A DNA stretch of 64,000 nucleotides from Alphaproteobacteria bacterium (GTDB lineage Bacteria; Pseudomonadota; Alphaproteobacteria; CACIAM-22H2), in assembly GCA_016793165.1 (NCBI GenBank), contig JAEULA010000071.1, positions 93,448 through 157,447 on the forward strand, in the 5' to 3' direction. The notes below the pieces were generated by a model. The model had not been told where the DNA came from and searched no databases. It was given only the letters and a program-made list of their open reading frames with translations. Below, in pieces: positions 51,113-59,342 of this stretch. Every line of letters starts with the position of its first letter. Within the stretch, counting starts at the first letter, position 1. Made by a program: the position numbers and the translations under genes.

Positions 51113-52246
51113 ATGGCCGCCGTGAAGATCACCGGAATCGAGATCACCCATCACCGCCTGAACTACGATCCGCCATTCCACGCGAGCTGGGACACGCGGC
51201 CGCGGACGCTCTTCGACGCCACGATCGTGCGCGTCCACACCGATGCGGGAATCACCGGGGTCGCCTCGGGCGACATGATGGTGGGCTTCGCGGGCCACGA
51301 GGGTCTGTTCGTCGGCCAGGACGCGCTGGCGATCGAGCGGCACTGGCGCCTGCTCAACAACATCCAGTTCCACTGGGGTCGCTGCTGGCCGCTCGACCTC
51401 GCGCTGTGGGACCTCGCGGGCAAGATCGCCGTCCAGCCGGTGTGGCGGCTGCTCGGCGGCCTGTCGCCACGCCTGCCGGCCTATGCCTCGTCGGGCACCC
51501 TGCGCGCGCCGGCGGCCCTCGCCGATGCGGCCGAGGCCTATCTTGCGCGTGGCTTCAAGGCGCTGAAGATCCGGTTCCATCGCGGCGCCCTCAATCGGGA
51601 GGATTGGCGGGCCGACATCCGGGCGCTCGAGGCGGTGCGCGCGCGCGTCGGCGACAAGCTCCAGCTGATGGTCGACTGCAACCAGGGTTGGCGGATGTCC
51701 TGGGACGCCTATCCGTCGTGGTCGCTCAAGGAGGCGATCCCCGTGGCGCGTGAGCTCGAGCGGCTCGGCGTCTACTGGATGGAGGAGCCGCTGCATCGCG
51801 GCGACCGCGAGGGCATGCGCGCGCTCCGCGGCATGGTCGACCTGCGCATCGCCGGCGGCGAGATGACCCGCGAGCTCTACGAGTTCCGCGACCTGATCAA
51901 GGACGGCTGCCTCGACGTCCTGCAGCCCGACGCCGCCCTGGTCGGCGGCATCACGGGCCTGCGCCGCGTCGCGGCGATGGCGCAGGAGCACAATCTGGTC
52001 TTCACGCCGCACACCTGGACCAACGGCATGGGCGTGGTGGCGAACGCGCATCTCGCGGCGGGCGTCGGCGATTCGCCCTGGCTCGAGTTTCCCTACGATC
52101 CGCCGGAATGGGGGCTCGAGCGGCGCGACTACATGATGGCGAAGCCCCTCGACGTCGACGCCGAGGGCTGCATCGTGCTCGACGAGACGCCCGGCCTGGG
52201 CTACGCGCTCGACGAGGATCGGCTCAAGCGCACGCGCACGGGTTGA
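51113..52246 (+). CDS. Enolase-superfamily (mandelate racemase group) enzyme
   Basis: A 377-residue enzyme. Catalytic or metal-binding segments are KALKIRFHRG (KxR on the second strand), LMVDCNQGWRM, VYWMEEPLHRGD, RIAGGEMTRE, LQPDAALVGGI and LVFTPHTWTNGMG with the histidine on the seventh strand. The set of Lys, three acidic metal ligands and the His/Asp pair is complete, so it should be an active acid-sugar or hydroxy-acid dehydratase or racemase. The sharp LFVGQDALAIERHWRLLNN cap segment is typical of this superfamily. It lies between the Fe-ADH and MmgE/PrpD genes, all on one strand with short gaps. Confidence 0.9.
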   Translation: MAAVKITGIEITHHRLNYDPPFHASWDTRPRTLFDATIVRVHTDAGITGVASGDMMVGFAGHEGLFVGQDALAIERHWRLLNNIQFHWGRCWPLDLALWDLAGKIAVQPVWRLLGGLSPRLPAYASSGTLRAPAALADAAEAYLARGFKALKIRFHRGALNREDWRADIRALEAVRARVGDKLQLMVDCNQGWRMSWDAYPSWSLKEAIPVARELERLGVYWMEEPLHRGDREGMRALRGMVDLRIAGGEMTRELYEFRDLIKDGCLDVLQPDAALVGGITGLRRVAAMAQEHNLVFTPHTWTNGMGVVANAHLAAGVGDSPWLEFPYDPPEWGLERRDYMMAKPLDVDAEGCIVLDETPGLGYALDEDRLKRTRTG

Positions 52247-52281
52247 GCGCGGTCGCGAGGGCCAGGAGGAACGGGGGAACG

Positions 52282-53601
52282 ATGAGTCAGCTGCTGGATT
52301 TCATTCTCGGGCTGTCGGTCAAGGATGTGCCCGAGGCGGTGCGCCATCGCGCGCGGATGTGCCTGCTCGACCTCGCCGGTGTGGCGGTCTGCGGCCGCGA
52401 GACGCCGGTTTCGCGCATCGTCCACGACTTTGTCGCCGCGCATCAGCTGGGCGGCAAGCACGGGGCGCGACTGATCTTCGACGGCCGGCGCGTGTCGCTG
52501 CCGGGTGCTGCGATGGCGGGGGCGGCGACGATCGACAGCTACGACGCCCATGACGGGCACCGCCTCACGAAGGGTCATGCCGGCGTCGTGGTGCTGCCGG
52601 CGCTGCTCGCGGTCGAGGACGAGATGGGGCCGTCGCGCGACGGCGCCGAGTTCTTCGCGCGCCTGGTGATGGGCTACGAGGTCGCGGTGCGCGCCGGCAT
52701 CGCGCTGCACGCGACCGCGCCCGACTACCACACCTCCGGCGCCTGGAACGCGCTCGCCGCCGCGGCCGTGGTCTGCCGCGCGCTGGACGCGGACCGCGCG
52801 ACGCTGCGCGAGGCGCTCGGCACGGCCGAGTTCTACGGCCCGCGCAGCCAGATGATGCGCTGCATCGACTGGCCGACGATGGTGAAGGACGGCTCGACCT
52901 ATGGCGGCCAGGTCGGCGTCAGCGCGGCCCTGCTGGCGCTCGGCGGCTTCACCGGCGCGCCGGCGATCACGACCGAGGCCCCGGAGGTCGCGTCCTACTG
53001 GAGCGATCTCGGCACGCGCTGGCGCATCACCGAGCAGTACTTCAAGCCGTGGCCGATCTGCCGCTGGGCACAGCCCGCAGTCGCCGCCGCCCAGGCGCTG
53101 CGCGCGCAGGCGGCCGGTCGCGCGATCGAGAAGGTGCGCATCCGCACCTTCCACGCGGCGGCGCGGCTCGACGTGCGAGAGCCCAACGACACCGACGCCG
53201 CGCAGTACGCGCTGCCCTTCCCGGTGGCGGCGATGCTCGCGCACGGCGTCGTCGACGGTGCGACGGTGACGACCGGGCTCAAGGATCCGGCGACGCTCGC
53301 GATGGCGCGCCGCATCGACACGGCCACCGATCCCGAGCTCGACGCCAAGTTCCCGGCGCGGCGCATCGCGGTCGTCGAGGTCGATCTCGCCGACGGGACG
53401 CGGCTGGTCAGCCCGCCGACCGAGGCGCGCGGCGATCCCGAGGATCCGCTGAGCGATGCCGAGCTGTACGCCAAGGCCGAGGCGGCCCTGGTGCCGCGCG
53501 TCGGCGCGAAGCGCTGGGCGGCGATCCGCGCCGAGATCGAGGCGATCGAGACGCGGCCGAGCGCGCGGCCGCTCGTCGAGCTGCTGCTCGCGGCGCCCTA
53601 G
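52282..53601 (+). CDS. MmgE/PrpD family protein
   Basis: A 439-residue protein of the family containing 2-methylcitrate dehydratase PrpD, cis-aconitate decarboxylase and iminodisuccinate epimerase. Marks are VRHRARMCLLDLAGVAVCGR at residues 21-40, AATIDSYDAHDGHRLTKGHA with the conserved DxHD(G)H region, and YFKPWPICRWAQPAVAAAQA. The ATG at 52282 follows a purine-rich AGGAGGAACGGGGG. It probably dehydrates or epimerises a carboxylate produced by the preceding dehydrogenase and enolase-type enzyme. The exact substrate is not evident. Confidence 0.9.
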   Translation: MSQLLDFILGLSVKDVPEAVRHRARMCLLDLAGVAVCGRETPVSRIVHDFVAAHQLGGKHGARLIFDGRRVSLPGAAMAGAATIDSYDAHDGHRLTKGHAGVVVLPALLAVEDEMGPSRDGAEFFARLVMGYEVAVRAGIALHATAPDYHTSGAWNALAAAAVVCRALDADRATLREALGTAEFYGPRSQMMRCIDWPTMVKDGSTYGGQVGVSAALLALGGFTGAPAITTEAPEVASYWSDLGTRWRITEQYFKPWPICRWAQPAVAAAQALRAQAAGRAIEKVRIRTFHAAARLDVREPNDTDAAQYALPFPVAAMLAHGVVDGATVTTGLKDPATLAMARRIDTATDPELDAKFPARRIAVVEVDLADGTRLVSPPTEARGDPEDPLSDAELYAKAEAALVPRVGAKRWAAIRAEIEAIETRPSARPLVELLLAAP

Positions 53602-53810
53602 CGAAGGGAGATCGGCCGGGCCCTTCCGCCCGCGTCCTCGCGCGCAGGCAGGAGGAGCGCCGCCTTGCGGCTGTGATCGCAGGGGAGCGGTACCCACGCC
53701 CGTCGTCCACGGGCGACCGGAACGCGAATAACGTCGAAGGCATCGCGCCTTTCGCGCCTGCGATCGTGCGGCCCGGGCTGGTGCTGAGCCGCGACGATCG
53801 GCGGTCCGCT

Positions 53811-54737
53811 TCAGGGAGCGCGGCCCAGCGGATGCACGACCCGATCGTGCGATCGCAGCAGGAAGCGGCGGAAGAGCTCGCCGTAGCCGTTGTAGACGAG
53901 GCCGCCATTCTCCGCGACGAGCGCGTCGCGATGGGCGCGGTATGCCGCGGGCAGCCGGTACCAGGGCAAGTGCGGCCAGCGGTGATGCGCGACGTGGAGG
54001 TTGTTGAACAGGAAGAGCGGGCCCAGCACGCGGCTGTTCTCGACGATCGCCGTGCGATGCGCGATCTCGGGCCTGGCGCGATGCTCGGCGAAGGAGCGGA
54101 TCAGCGACAGCGCGGTGCCGGCCTGGACGAAGGCGAGCAGGTAGAGCCAAGCCGGGACGCCGCAGACCGCGAAGATCCAGACGAGCAGCGGCGCCAGCGC
54201 GAGCGCATGGCCGAGCCAGACCCGCGCAAGGGCCGCATCGCCGTCGCGCACCGCCCGCAGTTCGGCGAGGAGGAAACCGCCGATCGCCCAGGCCGGTCCC
54301 AGGGTGAGCCGTCCCAGCAGCGTGCCCTGGGTGGCGACGATCGAGCGACCCAGGGGACCGAGCGCGGCCCAGGCCTGCGGCGTGCAATAGCGGCTCTCGG
54401 GATCGTCGATCGGGTCCGTCAGCCGTTCGTCGCGGTGGTGGACGAGGTGGGTGTCGCGGTAGCGCGGATAGGGCAGCCACAGGGCCAGCGGCGCGAACCC
54501 CAGCGCGGCGTTGAGTCCCGCGCGGCGGGTCGGGTGGCCGTGGATCAGCTCGTGCTGCAGCGAGCCGTACCAGGACGCGAGTACCGCACCGAGCGCGACG
54601 AAGAGCCACCACGGCATCGTCGCGTGGAACCAGGTGAGCGCCAGGAATCCGGCGAGCAGCGCCAGCGCCAGGAGCAGCGTCGGCCACTCCAGCGGGGGGA
54701 TCGGCGCCGCCACGATCGTCGTGTCGGGGGTGCTCAT
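53811..54737 (-). CDS. Membrane fatty acid desaturase family protein
   Basis: A 308-residue membrane di-iron enzyme. The three histidine boxes are HELIHGH at 62-68, HLVHH at 97-101 and NNLHVAHHRWPH near residue 252. Four hydrophobic segments surround them. Such enzymes desaturate or hydroxylate acyl chains or carotenoids using oxygen. It overlaps by four bases the stop of the upstream gene, a cytoplasmic PhnD-like protein, an uncommon partner. The ATG at 54737 is that coupled start. No ferredoxin or reductase gene is nearby. Confidence 0.9.
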   Translation of the reverse strand: MSTPDTTIVAAPIPPLEWPTLLLALALLAGFLALTWFHATMPWWLFVALGAVLASWYGSLQHELIHGHPTRRAGLNAALGFAPLALWLPYPRYRDTHLVHHRDERLTDPIDDPESRYCTPQAWAALGPLGRSIVATQGTLLGRLTLGPAWAIGGFLLAELRAVRDGDAALARVWLGHALALAPLLVWIFAVCGVPAWLYLLAFVQAGTALSLIRSFAEHRARPEIAHRTAIVENSRVLGPLFLFNNLHVAHHRWPHLPWYRLPAAYRAHRDALVAENGGLVYNGYGELFRRFLLRSHDRVVHPLGRAP

Positions 54738-55549
54738 GCCGGCTCCGCGTAGCCGGCGGCCTTCGCTTCGCGATCCCACGCAAGGGTGGGCGCGTAGCTG
54801 TCGTGGTCGACGGCCGCGAATCCGGCGAGGCACAGCGGTGCTGCGAGCGCCGCGAACCACGGACGCTGCTGCGCGGCGGCGAAGCTTGCGCGCAGCCGCG
54901 CGGCGGCGGCGGCGGGCAGCGACGCGGCGGCGACGAAGGCCGGGGCGGGGGCGAGGTCCGTGCTCTCGAGGACGCGGATCGCCGCCACGAGCTCGGGCCT
55001 GTGGTGTCGCAGCAGCATGTGCCAATAGGCGTCGAGCGGCCCGACATCGATCTCGCCCGCGACCACCGCGTCGAGAATGCGGCGCGCGGTCACCAGATGG
55101 CCGACGACTTGGCGGTAGAGCTGCGGCCGCCCCGACCGGCGATGGCGCAGCAAGTGGTGACGCAATGCGTTGAAGCCGGAGTGGGAGTGCTCGACCGTCC
55201 AGCCGAGCCGCCCCTCGAACGTGTCCTCCAGCCGCCGATAGGGCGCATCGGCCCGCACGATCAGGTCGGAGCGATAGACGGCCCGCCTGCCGGCCCAGGC
55301 GGCGGCCGGGATCGGCGCCGCGAGCGGCACGACGTCGGCGAGTCGCAGGGCGATCGGGTAGCCGCACATGAACACGGCCCCGAGATCGGGCCGTGCCCAC
55401 AGCGCTTCGAGCGGTTGCGGCGCCGGGTAGGGGACGTAGCGCAGCGACACATCCGCCTCTTCGGCGATATGGGCAAGCAGCGCCTGCCAGCTTGCCTCGG
55501 CCGCGGGGGCGACGGCGTACATGCGGGCATTGGCGATCGGCAGATCCAT
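54734..55549 (-). CDS. PhnD-like (phosphonate-binding type) protein without signal peptide
   Basis: A 271-residue protein of the phosphonate/phosphite ABC binding fold. It starts LPIANARMYAVAPAAEASW, and has GAVFMCGYPIALRLAD near residues 58-73, GRLGWTVEHSHSGFNALRHH, the PhnD-style serine-containing segment, and VGPLDAYWHMLLRHHRPEL. No N-terminal signal or lipobox is present, so the protein is likely cytoplasmic or the start is wrong; the next upstream in-frame codons do not give a signal either. It is coupled to a fatty acid desaturase gene and not to ABC permease or ATPase genes, so it is not part of a visible importer. Role unknown. Confidence 0.78.
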   Translation of the reverse strand: MDLPIANARMYAVAPAAEASWQALLAHIAEEADVSLRYVPYPAPQPLEALWARPDLGAVFMCGYPIALRLADVVPLAAPIPAAAWAGRRAVYRSDLIVRADAPYRRLEDTFEGRLGWTVEHSHSGFNALRHHLLRHRRSGRPQLYRQVVGHLVTARRILDAVVAGEIDVGPLDAYWHMLLRHHRPELVAAIRVLESTDLAPAPAFVAAASLPAAAAARLRASFAAAQQRPWFAALAAPLCLAGFAAVDHDSYAPTLAWDREAKAAGYAEPA

Positions 55550-55739
55550 GGCGGTGGGCTCTTAGGGCCGAACCGCGCCGCTGGCTAGAGGTCGGGCGTC
55601 GTGGCGGCGCGTTAACGAGTGTGCCTCCGATCGCGGCCCTGCGCTGTCGGACAACTTGACGCTTCAGAGGGCGGCCCGGGGCAACCCATTGGATTGCTTA
55701 ACTCTGGAAGCTGGCCCGTGAATTGCTTCATATTGCGGG

Positions 55740-56483
55740 ATGAACGCCAGTCAGCCGGGAGTCTTTACCGTGTTCCTGCGCACCCTTCGCAATTTCGCTG
55801 CGGCCCTGCTCGTCGGCGGCACCCTGGCCACCGCGACCGCCGCGTCCGCCGCGACGATCTCGAAGACCCCGGCGCCGCCGAATCCGTTCGACAACGATCT
55901 TGTCGCCACCAGCTTCGAGGGCCGGTCGGACAAGTACGTGTTCGACAAGTTCGACCCGTCGCTCGGCACCCTGGTCGGGGTCGTTGTCCGGCTGGACAGC
56001 TTCATCGAGGCCTTCGTTTCCACATTCACCGCGGCGCGCGAAGGCGAGACCGTCGACGCGATCGGGAGTGCCAGCTTCACGGTGTTCGCGCCCGGCATCC
56101 TGGCCGAGGAGAAGCTGTTCCCTGCCGCATCGTGCACGGCCGAGGAGACGGGATGTTCGGCCGACGGTTCCGAGTCCTCGCTGTTCACGGGCGACGATCT
56201 CGACCCGCGCTTCGTCGTCGCCGCGCCTGATCTCGCGCTCTATGTCGGGCCCGGCACCGTCGACGTCTTCCTGGGGATGTCCATCGCCTTCGACATCTTC
56301 TGCTCGAACGAGTTCGAGCCGTGCGGCATTTCCGACGGCCGGATGTCGTGGAGCGGCTCGATCGAGCTGGACTACATCTACACCGGCGGTTCCGACACGC
56401 CGGTCCCGACACCGACGACGCTGCTGCTGTTCGGCGCGGGCCTGCTCGTGCTCGCGGCCCTGACCCGCAATCGCACCGTCTGA
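55740..56483 (+). CDS. Exported protein with PEP-CTERM-like C-terminus
   Basis: A 247-residue protein. An N-terminal signal peptide (FLRTLRNFAAALLVGGTLAT) ends near ASAATI. The middle is beta-rich, without recognised domain. The C-terminus is VPTPTTLLLFGAGLLVLAAL followed by TRNRTV: a proline motif, one transmembrane helix and an arginine-containing tail, the architecture of PEP-CTERM sorting signals, here with VPTP in place of VPEP. Such proteins are cleaved by an exosortase and released to the cell surface. GTG at 55770, behind CGGGAG, would give a cleaner signal peptide and is an alternative start. The upstream region is AT-rich, unlike its surroundings, and likely holds the promoter. No exosortase is in the window. 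Confidence 0.75.
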   Translation: MNASQPGVFTVFLRTLRNFAAALLVGGTLATATAASAATISKTPAPPNPFDNDLVATSFEGRSDKYVFDKFDPSLGTLVGVVVRLDSFIEAFVSTFTAAREGETVDAIGSASFTVFAPGILAEEKLFPAASCTAEETGCSADGSESSLFTGDDLDPRFVVAAPDLALYVGPGTVDVFLGMSIAFDIFCSNEFEPCGISDGRMSWSGSIELDYIYTGGSDTPVPTPTTLLLFGAGLLVLAALTRNRTV

Positions 56484-56527
56484 CCGGCCTGTCGCGCCCT
56501 GGCGCGGCACGACCCCGAGGCGTGAAG

Positions 56528-56557
56528 CGGGCCGCGCGGAGAGATCCGCGCGGCCCG
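56528..56557. terminator. Bidirectional stem-loop terminator
   Basis: Perfect inverted repeat with 13-base arms (CGGGCCGCGCGGA and its complement) around GAGA, a stable GNRA-type tetraloop. It lies between the convergent genes for the PEP-CTERM-like protein and the enolase-type enzyme. Confidence 0.75.
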
Positions 56558-56575
56558 TCGCGTTTCGGCGGCGCC

Positions 56576-57760
56576 TTACGCCAGCGGCAGGCGGCGGAAC
56601 ACGCCCGGCCGCTCGGGGTCGTGGAACTTGTCGTAGGGGCCGTGATCGACGAAGAGCCGGTGGCAATGTGCGAGCTTCTCGCGCGAGAGCGTGACGCCGA
56701 GGCCCGGCCCCTCGGGTACGCGTACGACATTGCCGCGCGGCCGGAACGGCCCCTCCTCGATGACGTCGAGCGGCTGCATGCGGAACAGCGACTGGCTCGG
56801 TTCCCGGATCCACGTGGTCGCCGCGGCCAGGTGCAGGTAGGCGGCGCTCGCGATCCCCGAGTCGCCGGAGTAGCACCAGAAGTCGACGCCCATCTGCTCG
56901 CAGGCGGCGATGAAGCGGGTCGCGCGGCCGATGCCGCCGTGCACGTTGACGTCCGTGCAGAACGCCTCGGGCACGCCGAGCGCGACGGCGCGGCGCAAGT
57001 CCGGCGTGTGCACGGAGAAGCGGATGGAGGTCGACCGCCGCAGCTGCGCGAGTTCCTCGAAGGTCGCGCAGGGGTCCTCCCAATTGCGGATATCCAGCTC
57101 CTCGAGCGGCCGCGCGATGCGCTGGGCCTCCGCGACCGAGTAGGCCATGTTCGAATCGATCCGCAGGACCGCGGCCGGGCCAAGCTTCTCGCGCAGGAGG
57201 CGCATCATGCGCAGCGACGGGTCCGGATCTTGGGTCGAGAACTTGCCCTCGAAGCATGTCGTGCCGTGCTCGGCATTCAGGCGCAGGCAGTAGTCGAGCA
57301 CCGCCTCGGGCGAGCTCTCGCCGCCGGCCCCGCCTGCGGCGAGCCGGAACCCGAAATAGTCGGTGAAGGCGATGTCCTTGCGCACCGCGCCGCCGAGCAG
57401 CGCGTAGAGCGGCTGGTTCCACGCTTTGCCGCGGATGTCCCACAGCGCCATCTCGATCGCCCCGAAGGCGCGGATGGCGGCGAAGTCGATCGAGGTCGCC
57501 ACGCCGCGCCAGCTCGGCAGGCAGAGCTGCTCCGCGCCGGAGATATCGAACGGGTCGCGGCCGAGCAGCCGCGGCTCGAAGGACTTCTCGATCGTCGCGA
57601 CATTGGCGGGCGAGGGCCCTTCGCCGAGCCCGACGATGCCCGCATCCGTCTCGACCTCGACGATCGTCTTGGAGAAGCCTGCGAGCGCGCCGTAGGACCA
57701 GAGATAGGGCGCCTCGAGCGGGATGTTGACCGGCGTGGCGCGGATGCCCGTGATCCTCAT
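56576..57760 (-). CDS. Enolase-superfamily protein, glucarate dehydratase-like, atypical active site
   Basis: A 394-residue TIM-barrel protein. Marks are LWSYGALAGFSKTIVEVETD at the start, FGAIEMALWDIRGKAW, TTCFEGKFSTQD (second-strand lysine), VLRIDSNMAYSV, IRNWEDPCATFEEL and EAFCTDVNVHGGIG. In glucarate dehydratases a WGSHSNNH-like motif supplies the catalytic histidine; here the corresponding stretch reads FWCYSGDSGI, with no histidine. Activity may differ from dehydration. The gene overlaps the third MttB-like gene by four bases (ATGA) and ends the minus-strand operon that starts with the thiamine-diphosphate enzyme. This context is unusual for a sugar acid enzyme and may point to a different substrate. 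Confidence 0.85.
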   Translation of the reverse strand: MRITGIRATPVNIPLEAPYLWSYGALAGFSKTIVEVETDAGIVGLGEGPSPANVATIEKSFEPRLLGRDPFDISGAEQLCLPSWRGVATSIDFAAIRAFGAIEMALWDIRGKAWNQPLYALLGGAVRKDIAFTDYFGFRLAAGGAGGESSPEAVLDYCLRLNAEHGTTCFEGKFSTQDPDPSLRMMRLLREKLGPAAVLRIDSNMAYSVAEAQRIARPLEELDIRNWEDPCATFEELAQLRRSTSIRFSVHTPDLRRAVALGVPEAFCTDVNVHGGIGRATRFIAACEQMGVDFWCYSGDSGIASAAYLHLAAATTWIREPSQSLFRMQPLDVIEEGPFRPRGNVVRVPEGPGLGVTLSREKLAHCHRLFVDHGPYDKFHDPERPGVFRRLPLA

Positions 57761-59298
57761 GCCGCGCCGATCTCCGCCTTGCGCTTCGCGACGTATTCGC
57801 CGAGCGCCTCCCGGATCGCGGGATCGAGAGGCGGGGCCACGTACTGGTCGCGCAGCGCCTGCCACAGGACGTGGGCCCGGTCGGTGGCGGTCTTCGCGCC
57901 CGCATCGCGCCAGTTCTCGTGGTTCGACCAGTCGGACAGCAGCGGCCGGTAGAACGCATTCTCGTAGCGCGCCAGCGTATGCGGCGAGCCGAAAAAGTGA
58001 CCACCCGGCGGGACCTCGCGGATCGCGTCGAGCCCGATCTCGGCGTCGGAGAACTCGATCGGCTTCAGGATCTCGGCCCAGCCGCGCAGCAGCTCGGCAT
58101 CGACGATGATCTTCTCGAGCGAGGCCGAAAGCCCGCCCTCGAGCCAGCCCGCGGCATGCGCGATCAGGTGGCTGTGGCTCATGATCCCGGCCCACAGCGA
58201 GAATGCGGTCTCGTAGGTCGCCTGCGCGTCGACGCAAGGCGAGGCGTTCACGGCACTGGTGCGCACCGGCAGTCGGAAGCGGCGCGCGAGCTGGGCGGTC
58301 GCCAGGGTCGCGTTGACGTATTCCGGCGTGCCGAAGGCGGGCGAACCGGTGCGCATGTCGACGTTCGACGTGAAGCCGCCGAACACGCAGGGCGCGCCGG
58401 CCCGGATCATCTGGCACAGCGCGACGATGCCCAGCGCCTCGGCCGCGGATTGCGCGAGCGCGCCGGCCAGCGTCACCGGCGCCATCGCGCCCATGAGGGT
58501 GAAAGGCGTGATCACGACGCACTGCCCTGCCGCGGCAAGGGCCATGATGTTGTCGAGGATCTCCTCGTCGACGCGACGCGGGGAGTTCACGTTGGTGACG
58601 CACAGCAGCGTCGGGCGCGCGCCAAGCGCCTCGACCGTCGTGCCGTGCTCGATCGCGGACATCGCGAGCGCGTCGCTCGCCTGGATGCCGCCGACGCCGC
58701 GCGCCGCCCAGACGAGGTCCGAGAGTTCGATATGGGCGAGATAGGCGTCCAGGTGCCGGGTCGGCACCGGCCGGTCGACGGGCTCCACGACCATGCCGCC
58801 CTGCCAATGCAGGATGCCGAGCGTCTGCGTGATCTTGAGGATGTCGCGGAAGGCCTCGAGGTCGCCGTAGCGGCGGCCGTTCCTGAGATCCGAGATGTTG
58901 GGCGCGCCGCCCACCGGGCCGAAATTCACGACCCGCCCGCCGACATGAAGGTCGCGCGCCGGATTTCGCGCATGGAGCACGAAGCGCTCCGGCGCCGTGG
59001 CCAGCATCGCCTCGAGGATATCGCGGCCGATCCGCACCATCTGCGTGTCGTCGTCGACCAGGGCGCCGTTGCGGCGGTAGATCTCGCGCGCGCGGGCGCT
59101 GCGGATCTCGAGACCGGCGTCCTGCAGGATCGCGAAGGCCGCGTCTGCGAGGCGCTCGACCTGCTCCGCGGTCAGGATCTCGACCGGCGCCCAGCGGTTC
59201 TCCAGCCGCGGCAGCGGCGTGTAGGTGGTGCCTGCGGAGCGTCCGGCGCGGGCGCGGGCGCGGCCGCGGGGCGTCGTCGTCGGGGGCTGCGTTTCCAT
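57757..59298 (-). CDS. Trimethylamine methyltransferase (MttB) family protein, copy 3
   Basis: A 513-residue MttB-family protein. Marks are LTAEQVERLADAAFAILQDA, VVNFGPVGGAPNISDLRNGR, VITPFTLMGAMAPVTLAGAL, TGSPAFGTPEYVNATLATAQ and GGHFFGSPHTLARYENAFYR. There is no in-frame TAG. The N-terminal about 40 residues are basic and low-complexity (RGRARARAGRS), as in the other copies. The ATG at 59298 follows AAGGACC. It lies 44 bases downstream of the thiamine-diphosphate enzyme gene and overlaps the enolase-type gene. It is more diverged than copies 1 and 2 are from each other in the segments compared. No corrinoid protein gene is nearby. Confidence 0.9.
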   Translation of the reverse strand: METQPPTTTPRGRARARAGRSAGTTYTPLPRLENRWAPVEILTAEQVERLADAAFAILQDAGLEIRSARAREIYRRNGALVDDDTQMVRIGRDILEAMLATAPERFVLHARNPARDLHVGGRVVNFGPVGGAPNISDLRNGRRYGDLEAFRDILKITQTLGILHWQGGMVVEPVDRPVPTRHLDAYLAHIELSDLVWAARGVGGIQASDALAMSAIEHGTTVEALGARPTLLCVTNVNSPRRVDEEILDNIMALAAAGQCVVITPFTLMGAMAPVTLAGALAQSAAEALGIVALCQMIRAGAPCVFGGFTSNVDMRTGSPAFGTPEYVNATLATAQLARRFRLPVRTSAVNASPCVDAQATYETAFSLWAGIMSHSHLIAHAAGWLEGGLSASLEKIIVDAELLRGWAEILKPIEFSDAEIGLDAIREVPPGGHFFGSPHTLARYENAFYRPLLSDWSNHENWRDAGAKTATDRAHVLWQALRDQYVAPPLDPAIREALGEYVAKRKAEIGAA

Positions 59299-59342
59299 CG
59301 CGGACTCGGTCCTTCGCGGCGTGCGGCGAGCGTGGGGTGAGG

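Noticed and set aside
42741..59298. Possible pyrrolysine-containing MttB
   Set aside because: All three copies read through without an in-frame TAG, and no pylTSBCD-like gene is visible, so they are non-pyrrolysine members.
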